A stretch of 10,979 bases of DNA from positions 1 through 10,979 of the forward strand of contig CALEXZ010000007.1 in assembly GCA_937926195.1 (NCBI GenBank), given 5' to 3'. A program made the position numbers and the translations under genes. The DNA is from an uncultured Actinomyces sp. Its GTDB lineage: Bacteria > Actinomycetota > Actinomycetes > Actinomycetales > Actinomycetaceae. The stretch's first letter is position 1. Every line of letters starts with the position of its first letter. Below are positions 5,001-10,979 of this stretch, piece after piece. The notes under the pieces are model-generated. The model saw nothing but the letters and a program-made list of their open reading frames with translations, was not told the origin of the DNA and did no database searches.

Positions 5001-6827
5001 TCACACGGTGGGGACGGAGCCCGCAGCGGTACGCACGGCTTCCAGGAGGTCCCGGGCCCGGGCCTCGTCGCAGCTGACGTCGTCGGGCAGCGCCAGGCGC
5101 AGCAGGTGGCCGCGGCCGGGGGCGTCGAGGACAAGGCTCGTCCAGGAGGCACCCACGACCCCGGGCACCTGCGCTACGGCCTGGCCGCGCACGACCGCCC
5201 GCGTGCCGCGGGGCGCGACGTCGGCCGCCCGCTCGACCTCGGCGTCGCTCACCAGGCGCCGGGTGCGGCCGCAGGAGATGAGCTTCTCGGCCACTCCCCT
5301 GCCTGGGCGCAGGTCCGCCCACTGGATGTCGAGGGCCGCCAGACGCTGGTCGTCCCACCCGGAGCCGGTGCGGGCGCGCAGGGCGTCACACAGCTGCTTC
5401 TTGGCGACCCACTCGACGTCACGGGCGGCGGTGTCGGTGGCACGGGCCTCCTCGGCGGTGCCCAGGGCGGCGGAGTAGCGCTCGAGCGCGCTCAGGACCT
5501 CGTCCCACAGGGCCAGGGCGGCGGCCGTGTCCTCGCCTACGGAGGCACCCGCCTGGGTCTCCTCGTCCAGGGCGGCGCGCACGAGACCGAGGTAGCGGCG
5601 CTGGATGGCCAGGGCGGTCAGTGGCCCCGCGGCGGTGGCCAGGGCGTGGGTCAGACGGGTGTCGTGCGACATCGCCCACTGCTCCTGGGCGGGGTCTCCC
5701 AGCAGGCTCAGCTCGGCCAGGGCGCTCGTGTCCTCGCCGCGGGCGTGGGCGCGCTCCAGATACCACAGCAGCAGGCTCGTGGTGGCAACCTTGAGGTAGA
5801 CGGGGGTGTCAAGCCGGTTGGCGTCGCCGTTGATGACGTGCAGGCGGCGCCAGCGGGCGGCGTCGGCGTGGGGCTCGTCGCGGGTGTTGACGACGGGCCG
5901 GTTGAAGGTGGTCTGCAGGCCAACGTCGGTCTGGACGTAGTCTGCCCGTTGGCTGATCTGGAACCCGGCGCGCTCGGAGCGCTGGCCTATGCCCACACGC
6001 CCGGCACCGGCGAAGACGGGACGTGTGACGAGGAAGGGGATGAGGGCGGTGATCAGCTGCTCGAAAGGCAGGTCGCGGCGCACGAGGTAGCTCTCGTGGG
6101 AGCCGTAGGCGGCGCCCTTGCCGTCGACGTTGTTCTTGTAGAGCACGAGCTCCTGGGCCTGCACGTCCCCGGCGCCCTGGGCGAGCGCGGTCATGGACCT
6201 GCGGGCAATGACCTCGCCGGCGCGGTCCCAGGTGAGCGTGTCCCTGGGCGTGAGGGTCTCGGGGGTGGCGTACTCGGGGTGGGCGTGGTCGACGTAGAGG
6301 CGTCCGCCGTTGGTGAGCACTGCGGTGGTGGCTCGCGGCAGGGCCTGCTCGACGGCGCTGGGTCGGGGGCGGGCGCCCCAGGGGGCGGGCGGCAGGTCCT
6401 CCAGGGCACCGCGTGCCCCGCCACCCGCCAGGGCCTGCGGGTCCGGCGCGGCCCGGGTGCCCGAGGCCGAGTCAACGAGGTGGTCCTGCCAGGCGGTGTC
6501 AGCAGGCGCGTCACCGGAGGGGGCCGGGCGTGAGGGGTCGTCGGTGAGCAGGGAGGGGTGGGCGCTGGCGCGCTCGAGGCGCCCTCCGCGCAGGTCGGCG
6601 AGCGGGTCCTCGTCCTCGTAGTCCCAGCGGACCGCCGGCGCGCTCGTGCCGTCCGCCCGCCTGAGCCCCCCTCGCGAGCCGACGGCGAAGGCGGCCACGA
6701 CGTGGGCGGACATGACCACGGCGTTGGCGCTGGGGTCGGTGGGGTCGCTCACCCCGAACTCGGTCTCCAGGCCGACGACGCGGTGCACGGCCTCGACGGT
6801 GGCGCCCGCGCCCGCTCCCCCACTCAT
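5001..6827 (-). CDS. dop: Depupylase Dop, enlarged by an internal insertion
   Basis: Dop hydrolyses the isopeptide bond between Pup and its target and, where Pup ends in Gln, deamidates it. Family motifs run in order: VVGLETEFGVSDPTDPSAN (17-35, Mg-binding Glu21/Glu23) and RWDYEDEDPLADLRG (67-81, part of the Dop-specific loop). Next come NGGRLYVDHAHPEYATPET (173-191, catalytic Asp180), YKNNVDGKGAAYGSHESYL (230-248) and VVNTRDEPHADAARWRRLHV (312-331). Near the C-terminus is RDVEWVAKKQLCDALRAR. The YVDHAHPEY and VDGKG motifs identify Dop rather than PafA. At 608 residues it is about 100 longer than the roughly 505-residue M. tuberculosis protein. Most of the excess is a Pro/Ala/Gly-rich stretch at about 91-166. 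Because Pup here ends in Glu, deamidation should be unnecessary and depupylation its main job. The ATG overlaps the arc stop as ATGA, with GAGG upstream. Confidence 0.96.
   Translation of the reverse strand: MSGGAGAGATVEAVHRVVGLETEFGVSDPTDPSANAVVMSAHVVAAFAVGSRGGLRRADGTSAPAVRWDYEDEDPLADLRGGRLERASAHPSLLTDDPSRPAPSGDAPADTAWQDHLVDSASGTRAAPDPQALAGGGARGALEDLPPAPWGARPRPSAVEQALPRATTAVLTNGGRLYVDHAHPEYATPETLTPRDTLTWDRAGEVIARRSMTALAQGAGDVQAQELVLYKNNVDGKGAAYGSHESYLVRRDLPFEQLITALIPFLVTRPVFAGAGRVGIGQRSERAGFQISQRADYVQTDVGLQTTFNRPVVNTRDEPHADAARWRRLHVINGDANRLDTPVYLKVATTSLLLWYLERAHARGEDTSALAELSLLGDPAQEQWAMSHDTRLTHALATAAGPLTALAIQRRYLGLVRAALDEETQAGASVGEDTAAALALWDEVLSALERYSAALGTAEEARATDTAARDVEWVAKKQLCDALRARTGSGWDDQRLAALDIQWADLRPGRGVAEKLISCGRTRRLVSDAEVERAADVAPRGTRAVVRGQAVAQVPGVVGASWTSLVLDAPGRGHLLRLALPDDVSCDEARARDLLEAVRTAAGSVPTV
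6330..6557 (-). other. Insertion segment within Dop (about residues 91-166)
   Basis: Between the Dop-loop motif RWDYEDEDPL and the conserved LTNGGRLYVD lies a stretch rich in Pro, Ala, Gly and Ser with scattered acids. It is about 75 residues longer than I recall for M. tuberculosis Dop at this point. It looks disordered. It remains in frame and has the same base composition as its surroundings, so it is probably an expanded loop and not an inserted element. Confidence 0.6.
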
Positions 6828-8623
6828 GACGACCGCCTCGGCCTGACGGTGCCGCTGCCCAGGCGCCGCACGGAGCGGATGGACTCGCCGCGGAGCCCGA
6901 CGACGCGCGCCCAGCCCTCGGGGCTGGTCGCGCCCGTGATCTCCTCGTTCTGGCGGGCCTCGACGGCGACGGCCTCCAGCAGCGCCGCGGTGGTCAGCCC
7001 TCCGGGGCCGCCGGCCAGCTCGTCCTTGACCGCCCGGGTCTTGGCGCGTCGGACGACGGCGGCCAGCATGGCCCCGCTGACGAGGTCGGCCAGGTACAGG
7101 GTGCCGGTGGCGCCGGAGCCGTAGGTGATCTCCAGGACGGCGTTGTCGCGGGTGCGCGCGTACACGGCGTCGACGGCGGCGCGTCGCATGGCCTGCGCGG
7201 TGGCCTGGGCGTCACCGTCGTGGGCGGCGAGCTCGTCGGGGGCCAGGGGCAGGTCGGCGCTCAGGTGCCGGGCCATGATCTCCAGGGCGCCTTGGGCGTC
7301 GGGCCGGTCGATGCGGATCTTCACGTCCAGGCGGCCGGGACGCAGGATGGCCGGGTCGATCATGTCCTCCCGGTTGGAGGCGCCGATGATGACGACGTTG
7401 CGCAGGGACTCCACGCCGTCGATCTCGGCGAGGACCTGCGGGACGATCATCGTCTCGACGTCGGAGGACACGCCCGTGCCGCGGGTGCGGAACAGGGCCT
7501 CCATCTCGTCGAAGAAGATGACGACGGGACGGTCCTCCGCGGCGACCTTGCGCGCCTGCTCGAAGATCGCACGGATCTGGCGCTCGGTCTCACCGACGAA
7601 CTTGCTCAGCAGCTCGGGTCCCTTGATGTTGAGGAAGGCGGCCGAGCGGCCGGAGGCCGAGCCCCCGGCGCTGTGGGCCAGCGACGTGGCCACCGCCTTG
7701 GCGATGAGGGTCTTGCCGCAGCCGGGGGGCCCGTACAGGAGCACGCCCTTGGGGGCGCGCAGCCCGTAGGAGCGGTAGAGCTCGGGGTGGCGGAACGGCA
7801 GCTCGAGGGCGTCGCGGATCTCCTCGATCTGGGGACCCAGACCGCCAATGTCCTGCCAGGACACGTCGGGGGTCTCGGCAACGACGAGCTGCTCGACGCT
7901 CGTGCGCTCGATGCGCGCGGTGGCGACGTCGGCGCGCAGGTCCGCGGCCAGGGTGTCGCCCGGCCGCAGCGCCTCGGGGTCGAGGTGCCCGGCGAGGGTG
8001 AGGACGCGGGTAGTGCCCGAGCCGGTGGTGACCAGGGCGCGGGCTCCGGCCCCTCCGGGGGTGAGGACCTCGTCGAGGGTGACGGCCTCACCCGTGTCGG
8101 GGGCGGGCAGGGCGTCGACGACGAGCATCTGGTCGTTGACGGCGACGAGCTGGCCGACGCTCAGCACCGAGGCGTCGACGCTGGGGTGCAGGCCCAGCCG
8201 CATGATGCGCCCACCCAGGACGACGTCGACCTCCACGGGCCGGGCAACGGGGGCGGTGGGCACCTCGGCACAGGCGTCGTGCGCGGCGTGCTCATCCTCG
8301 CCGCACCCGGTAGCGCCCGCGGGGGGCGTGGCGGGCTCGGGGGCAGGCAGGCCCGTGAGCAGGGCGAGGGTGGCCGGCGGCAGGGTGACGGCGTCGAGCT
8401 GGGCGGCAAGCTCGGTGATCTGCTGGCGCGCCGCGGTCAGCGCCCCCACGAGACGCTCGTTCTTGGTGGCGAGGCTCACGGCCTCGGCCCGAGCCTCGCG
8501 CAGCTGGTGGGAGGTGAAGGAGGGTGCGGGGACACCCAGGTGCTGCGTGGCGGCGCGGGTCTGCGCCGCGGCGGGGCGTGCGGCGTCGTCGGGAATGCTG
8601 GGCTGGTGCTGGTTGTCAGGCAT
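6824..8623 (-). CDS. arc: Pup-dependent AAA+ unfoldase ARC/Mpa, lacking the proteasome-docking tail
   Basis: Hexameric AAA+ ATPase that captures Pup through an N-terminal coiled coil and unfolds the attached protein. The 599-residue product shows the coiled coil (about 38-80), an OB-fold region (about 130-248) and one AAA+ domain. Walker A is GPPGCGKT (298-305), the pore loop KFVGE (341-345), Walker B VIFFDE (368-373), sensor 1 Asn418 and Arg fingers near ILRPGRLD (426-433). TRGTGVSSDVET and GASNREDMIDPAILRPGRLD are diagnostic for the family. The protein stops at RLGSGTVRPRRSS without the GQYL-type end that Mpa uses to open the 20S core. An insertion before the OB region has the spacing Cys107-X4-His112-X2-His115-X2-Cys118. 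The ATG overlaps trmI by 8 nt and has GAGGAG 10 nt upstream. Its stop overlaps dop. Confidence 0.96.
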   Translation of the reverse strand: MPDNQHQPSIPDDAARPAAAQTRAATQHLGVPAPSFTSHQLREARAEAVSLATKNERLVGALTAARQQITELAAQLDAVTLPPATLALLTGLPAPEPATPPAGATGCGEDEHAAHDACAEVPTAPVARPVEVDVVLGGRIMRLGLHPSVDASVLSVGQLVAVNDQMLVVDALPAPDTGEAVTLDEVLTPGGAGARALVTTGSGTTRVLTLAGHLDPEALRPGDTLAADLRADVATARIERTSVEQLVVAETPDVSWQDIGGLGPQIEEIRDALELPFRHPELYRSYGLRAPKGVLLYGPPGCGKTLIAKAVATSLAHSAGGSASGRSAAFLNIKGPELLSKFVGETERQIRAIFEQARKVAAEDRPVVIFFDEMEALFRTRGTGVSSDVETMIVPQVLAEIDGVESLRNVVIIGASNREDMIDPAILRPGRLDVKIRIDRPDAQGALEIMARHLSADLPLAPDELAAHDGDAQATAQAMRRAAVDAVYARTRDNAVLEITYGSGATGTLYLADLVSGAMLAAVVRRAKTRAVKDELAGGPGGLTTAALLEAVAVEARQNEEITGATSPEGWARVVGLRGESIRSVRRLGSGTVRPRRSS

Positions 8624-9812
8624 GGTCGTCGGGCTCCTCGGGACCGACGGTACCGGGCTGGACGGGGGTGGCGTCCAGGGGCTGTTTGGCGAGACTGTCC
8701 CGCAGCACGCGGCGGACCTTGCGGTCGGTGCTCGTGCGTTCCTTGACGTCCTCGGGCAGCCAGTAGCCGCCCTCGTCGTAGGCGCCGCGGGCGGGTGGGC
8801 GCTTGCGGGTCAGGGGGGTGGAGCCCGCGGCCAGGCGGCGGGCGGTGAGCAGGAAGCCGGTGTGAGCGACCATCGTGTGGTCCGGTCGCACGGACAGGCC
8901 GTCGACGTTCCACGTGCGCACCATCGTCTCCCAGGAGGTGGGCTCGGTGAACAGGGCCGAGTGGCGCAGCGCCTCGACGGTGCGTGAGAGCTGGGTGGTG
9001 GTGGCGACGTAGGCGAGGAAGACGCCGCCGGGCACGAGCACGCGGGCGCCCTCGGCCACGTTCTCCCAGGGGGCGAGCATGTCCAGGACGACGCGGTCGA
9101 CGCTGGCGTCGGAGACGTGCGCGGCGGTGACCTCGGCGAAGTCCCCGGTGCGCAGCTCCCAGGCGGGGTGGTGGCGCCCGAACCACGAATCGACGTTGGA
9201 GGCGGCGATCTGGGCGAAGTCGGTGCGTCGCTCGATGGACAGCAGGTGCCCGCTCTCCCCGACGGCTGACAGGAGGTTCATCGTCAGGGCGCCCGAGCCG
9301 ACGCCTGCCTCGAGCACGCGGGCGCCCGGGAAGATGTCGCCCAGGGCGATGATCTGGCCGGAGTCCTTGGCGTAGACGACCTGGGCTCCGCGAGGCATGG
9401 ACAGCACGTAGTCGGCCAGCAGCGGCCGCAGGAGGAGCAGCTCGTGGCCCGAGTCGGTAGTCAGGACGGTGCCCTCGTCGAGGCCGACGACGTCACGGTG
9501 GTGGAAGGAGCCGCGCCCGGACTGGAAGTAGCCGCGCGGGTCGAGCTGGAAGGTGTGCTTGGAGCCCTTGACGTCGGTGACCTGGACGCGCTCGCCGTAG
9601 CGGAAGGGGCCGCGGCGCCCGGCCTGGCCGAGGACCTCCTGGGTGTGCGTCCGCGGGGGCAGCACGGGCATCGCCTGGCGGGGGCGGGACGGGATGTTGC
9701 CGTCCTCGCGCGAGGGGGCCGTAGGGGTGGCGGCTGTGTCCGTGGCGGGCGTGTGCGGGGAGAAGGACTGTACGGCCGCGTGGCCGCTGTGCTCAGGCTG
9801 CTCGTGACTCAT
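8616..9812 (-). CDS. trmI: tRNA (adenine(58)-N1)-methyltransferase TrmI
   Basis: SAM-dependent enzyme that makes 1-methyladenosine at position 58 of tRNA. The 398-residue product has a family N-terminal domain (GPFRYGERVQVTD at 68-80, LDPRGYFQSGRG at 90-101). It then has a Rossmann methyltransferase domain with SAM motif VLEAGVGSGALT (166-177), acidic LLSIERR (190-196) and DRVVLDMLAPWE (239-250). The last ends in the catalytic-region motif of this family. The first 65 residues or so are a low-complexity extension rich in Pro, Ser, Thr and His. An open frame continues further upstream, but the ATG at 9812-9810 is chosen because a TACACT -10 ends 8 nt before it and no Shine-Dalgarno exists, as in leaderless genes. 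trmI commonly precedes arc in actinobacteria. Its end overlaps arc, so it probably leads the operon. Confidence 0.93.
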   Translation of the reverse strand: MSHEQPEHSGHAAVQSFSPHTPATDTAATPTAPSREDGNIPSRPRQAMPVLPPRTHTQEVLGQAGRRGPFRYGERVQVTDVKGSKHTFQLDPRGYFQSGRGSFHHRDVVGLDEGTVLTTDSGHELLLLRPLLADYVLSMPRGAQVVYAKDSGQIIALGDIFPGARVLEAGVGSGALTMNLLSAVGESGHLLSIERRTDFAQIAASNVDSWFGRHHPAWELRTGDFAEVTAAHVSDASVDRVVLDMLAPWENVAEGARVLVPGGVFLAYVATTTQLSRTVEALRHSALFTEPTSWETMVRTWNVDGLSVRPDHTMVAHTGFLLTARRLAAGSTPLTRKRPPARGAYDEGGYWLPEDVKERTSTDRKVRRVLRDSLAKQPLDATPVQPGTVGPEEPDDHA

Positions 9813-9940
9813 TGCAGCGCAGTGTAGTGAGGGGGGACCAGGTCCTGCCGGGCCGTCCACGTCGGGGACCGGGCCCCAGTGACGGCGCGCTCCGGTACAG
9901 TCCTCCGTGCCCCCAGACACCCGTTCCCCAGGAGGCCCGC
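9813..9940. promoter_or_regulatory. Divergent promoter region between trmI and the YdeI-like gene
   Basis: This 128-bp region holds two outward -10-like boxes. TACACT on the minus strand (9826-9821) ends 8 nt before the trmI ATG. TACAGT on the plus strand (9896-9901) would start a transcript with a leader of about 33 nt before the GTG at 9941. Neither has a clear TTGACA-like -35 at 17 nt. If correct, the trmI box is the main promoter of the pupylation cluster. I see no obvious operator palindrome. Confidence 0.5.
9930..9935 (+). promoter_or_regulatory. Strong Shine-Dalgarno fixing the YdeI-like start
   Basis: AGGAGG, a full match to the anti-Shine-Dalgarno core, lies five bases before the GTG at 9941. 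It is the strongest ribosome site in the window and decides in favour of the 78-residue product. Confidence 0.8.
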
Positions 9941-10177
9941 GTGGCACTCACACGACCGGTCCAGCCGATGCCTGAGGACGTCGCCGCCCGTCTCGAGGAA
10001 CGTGGCCTGCGTGAGGCCTATGACGCGCGTCCTGCCTACCAGCGCAATGACTACCTCGCATGGATCGCTCGGGCGCGAAGGCCCGAGACGCGCGACAGGC
10101 GCCTGGCCCAGATGCTTGACGAGCTCGCCGAGGGCGGCGTCTACATGCGCATGGACCACCCGGCTTCCGCCCGCTGA
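9941..10177 (+). CDS. Small YdeI/OmpD-associated-like protein
   Basis: The 78-residue product begins VALTRPVQPMPEDVAARLEE. It continues with ARPAYQRNDYLAWIARARRP and ETRDRRLAQMLDELAEG and ends in HPASAR. The pattern of a helix, then S/A-x-x-x-R/N-x-Y-x-x-W-I-x-x-A-x-R-x-E-T-R-x-x-R, is characteristic of the C-terminal domain of YdeI/OmpD-associated proteins (PF13376). Here it stands alone without the usual N-terminal DUF1905 part. That family has been linked to bacteriocin protection, but its biochemistry is not settled and no reaction is claimed. The GTG is chosen because a perfect AGGAGG (9930-9935) sits five bases upstream. Open sequence continues in frame upstream but is unlikely to be translated. 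It is divergent from trmI and convergent with the M50 protease gene. Confidence 0.8.
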   Translation: MALTRPVQPMPEDVAARLEERGLREAYDARPAYQRNDYLAWIARARRPETRDRRLAQMLDELAEGGVYMRMDHPASAR

Positions 10178-10192
10178 GGGGCCCGCTGCCCC
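10178..10192 (+). terminator. Weak hairpin just after the YdeI-like gene
   Basis: GGGGC and GCCCC, separated by CCGCT, begin immediately after the TGA stop. No T-tract follows, so intrinsic termination is uncertain; such GC hairpins are common 3' ends in high-GC actinobacteria. Confidence 0.35.
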
Positions 10193-10247
10193 ACCCCTGG
10201 CCGCGCTGGCGTGCGCGACGGTGACGGTCTCGGCTGTCACGGACGTC

Positions 10248-10280
10248 AGTGCTGTCCTCCCGGCGCAGTGCCGGAGCACT
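10248..10280. terminator. Interrupted GC-rich hairpin between convergent genes
   Basis: An outer stem pairs AGTGCT (10248-10253) with AGCACT (10275-10280). An inner stem pairs CCGGC (10260-10264) with GCCGG (10270-10274) around a 5-nt loop. One side carries a 6-nt bulge. It abuts the stop codon of the minus-strand protease gene, so it could end transcripts from both convergent genes. There is no T-tract on either strand. Confidence 0.45.
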
Positions 10281-10979
10281 CACCGGGCGCCGGTGGGCAC
10301 CGCCCCGAGGACGTTGCCGGCCTCGACGACGAGCAGCCAGCGTGAGACGGTGCGCGCGGCCGCGAGGGCGGCGGCGGCCGGCTCGCCGGTCAGCTCGGTG
10401 GTGACGGCCCGCGTGGGCAGGGCGGTGCACACCTGGGCGGCGGTGGCGCTGTGCTCGTCCAGCCCGGCGAGCTCGTCCAGGCCGACGGCGTCGATGCTTC
10501 CGAGCAGGCGGGCGCCGTCGGAGACCAGCACGAGGCGGGCACCGCCGGACAGGATGGCGCGCACCTGGGTGACCGGGGCCGTGGCCCTCACGGTGGTGAC
10601 GGGCTGGAGGAGGCTGCGCAGGTCGAGGCGTGCCGCTGACCTGCTCGAGCGTCCCAGGCCCAGGACCCTCCAGGAGGTGGAGGCGATGGGCCACGCGACG
10701 AGCACGACGATCATGAGGTGGAAGACCCCGGGCTGGCTGTGCAGGAGGACGAGGGGGCGCACCACCCAGTGCCAGGCGATGAGGACGACGACGCCGAGCC
10801 CGCCCCAGGCGGCGACCTGGAGCCCCAGGCGGCGACGCCCGCTCAGCTGCTCCACGAGCGCCGCCAGCGCGTACCCGCCGTCGAGAGGCAGTCCCGGCAG
10901 GGCGTTGAAGACGGCCAGGGCCAGGTTGATCCAGGTCAGGGCCCACAGGGTGAAGGAGATCCCCAGGGGCAGGTCGAGG
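10280..10979 (-). CDS. Site-2 protease family (M50) zinc metalloprotease with CBS-like C-terminus, 5' end missing
   Basis: The open frame continues to the right edge, giving 232 visible residues of the C-terminal part. A membrane helix (about 8-24) leads into NALPGLPLDGG (25-35), the second conserved M50 motif N-x-x-P-x-x-P-L-D-G-G, whose Asp33 is the third zinc ligand. The HExxH half of the active site would lie beyond the window. Two more hydrophobic helices follow (about 54-78 and 86-103). A soluble tail (about 120-232) with VLVSDGARLLGSIDAVGL and RWLLVVEAGNVLGAVPTGAR resembles a degenerate CBS pair. M50 proteases with CBS domains (Rip3/SpoIVFB-like) cleave substrates within the membrane. 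The substrate here is unknown. A GTG at 10855-10853 is internal and should not be taken as the start, since doing so would discard the active-site motif. Confidence 0.9.
   Translation of the reverse strand, partial: LDLPLGISFTLWALTWINLALAVFNALPGLPLDGGYALAALVEQLSGRRRLGLQVAAWGGLGVVVLIAWHWVVRPLVLLHSQPGVFHLMIVVLVAWPIASTSWRVLGLGRSSRSAARLDLRSLLQPVTTVRATAPVTQVRAILSGGARLVLVSDGARLLGSIDAVGLDELAGLDEHSATAAQVCTALPTRAVTTELTGEPAAAALAAARTVSRWLLVVEAGNVLGAVPTGAR
10281..10295. repeat. 6-bp inverted repeat over the protease stop region
   Basis: CACCGG and CCGGTG are separated by GCG, directly adjoining the interrupted hairpin at 10248-10280. It lies inside the last codons of the M50 gene. It may simply be coding sequence, or part of a composite 3' structure. 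Confidence 0.4.

Noticed and set aside
3284..6533. Two long plus-strand open frames opposite pafA, pup and dop
   Set aside because: They are antisense to highly conserved PafA, Pup and Dop motifs, and their translations are compositionally skewed with no recognisable motif.
7220..8746. Plus-strand open frame opposite arc
   Set aside because: It is antisense to the AAA+ ATPase with all motifs intact. Its translation is Gly/Val/Asp-rich, as expected for a GC shadow.
9813..9947. Upstream extension of TrmI to an ATG-like start at 9947
   Set aside because: The extension overlaps the divergent promoter region and the neighbouring ribosome site, is low-complexity, and lies above a well-placed TACACT -10 for the ATG at 9812.
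10280..10855. A complete 191-residue protein starting at the GTG at 10855
   Set aside because: The same frame is open upstream and encodes the M50 motif NALPGLPLDGG, so this GTG is internal and the gene is truncated by the window edge.

Overview
The window is high-GC DNA (roughly 70% by eye) with actinobacterial gene content: GTG starts, probable leaderless genes, and a Pup ligase/depupylase locus. Several products resemble those of Actinomyces/Schaalia-type organisms (Actinomycetaceae), but this placement is inferred from gene content and protein style and has not been searched.

Layout from left to right. Positions 1-119 (minus) hold the first residues of a Tyr/Pro/Gln/Gly-repeat protein that runs off the left edge. 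Next is hisF (237-1034, minus), which is divergent from a small P-loop nucleoside-kinase-like gene (1125-1769, plus). From 9812 down to 1795, six minus-strand genes form a compact pupylation cluster: trmI, arc/mpa, dop, pup, pafA and a membrane-anchored FKBP-like protein. trmI/arc overlap by 8 nt, arc/dop by an ATGA, and pup/pafA are 1 nt apart. dop/pup and pafA/FKBP have gaps of about 51 and 55 nt. Divergent from trmI is a 78-residue YdeI/OmpD-associated-like gene (9941-10177, plus). Convergent with that gene is the C-terminal part of an M50 site-2 protease with a CBS-like tail (10280-right edge, minus).

How the genes work together: PafA ligates Pup to lysines of target proteins, Dop removes Pup, and ARC is the ring ATPase that unfolds Pup-tagged substrates. 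In most pupylating actinobacteria the 20S proteasome genes prcB and prcA lie between pup and pafA. Here pup and pafA are 1 nt apart. ARC lacks the C-terminal GQYL-type tail that docks on the 20S core, and Pup already ends in Glu (GGE), so it needs no deamidation by Dop. Together these point to a pupylation-unfoldase system that works without a proteasome, although prcBA elsewhere in the genome cannot be excluded from this window.

Lineage-specific elaborations are the most novel material: a roughly 75-residue Pro/Ala-rich insertion in Dop, an insertion in ARC with a Cys-His-His-Cys pattern, and an FKBP-like protein built from a repeat-rich cytoplasmic coiled coil, one membrane helix and two divergent extracytoplasmic FKBP-like domains. 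No RNA gene, insertion sequence or CRISPR array was seen. Long plus-strand open frames opposite these genes are treated as high-GC shadows.
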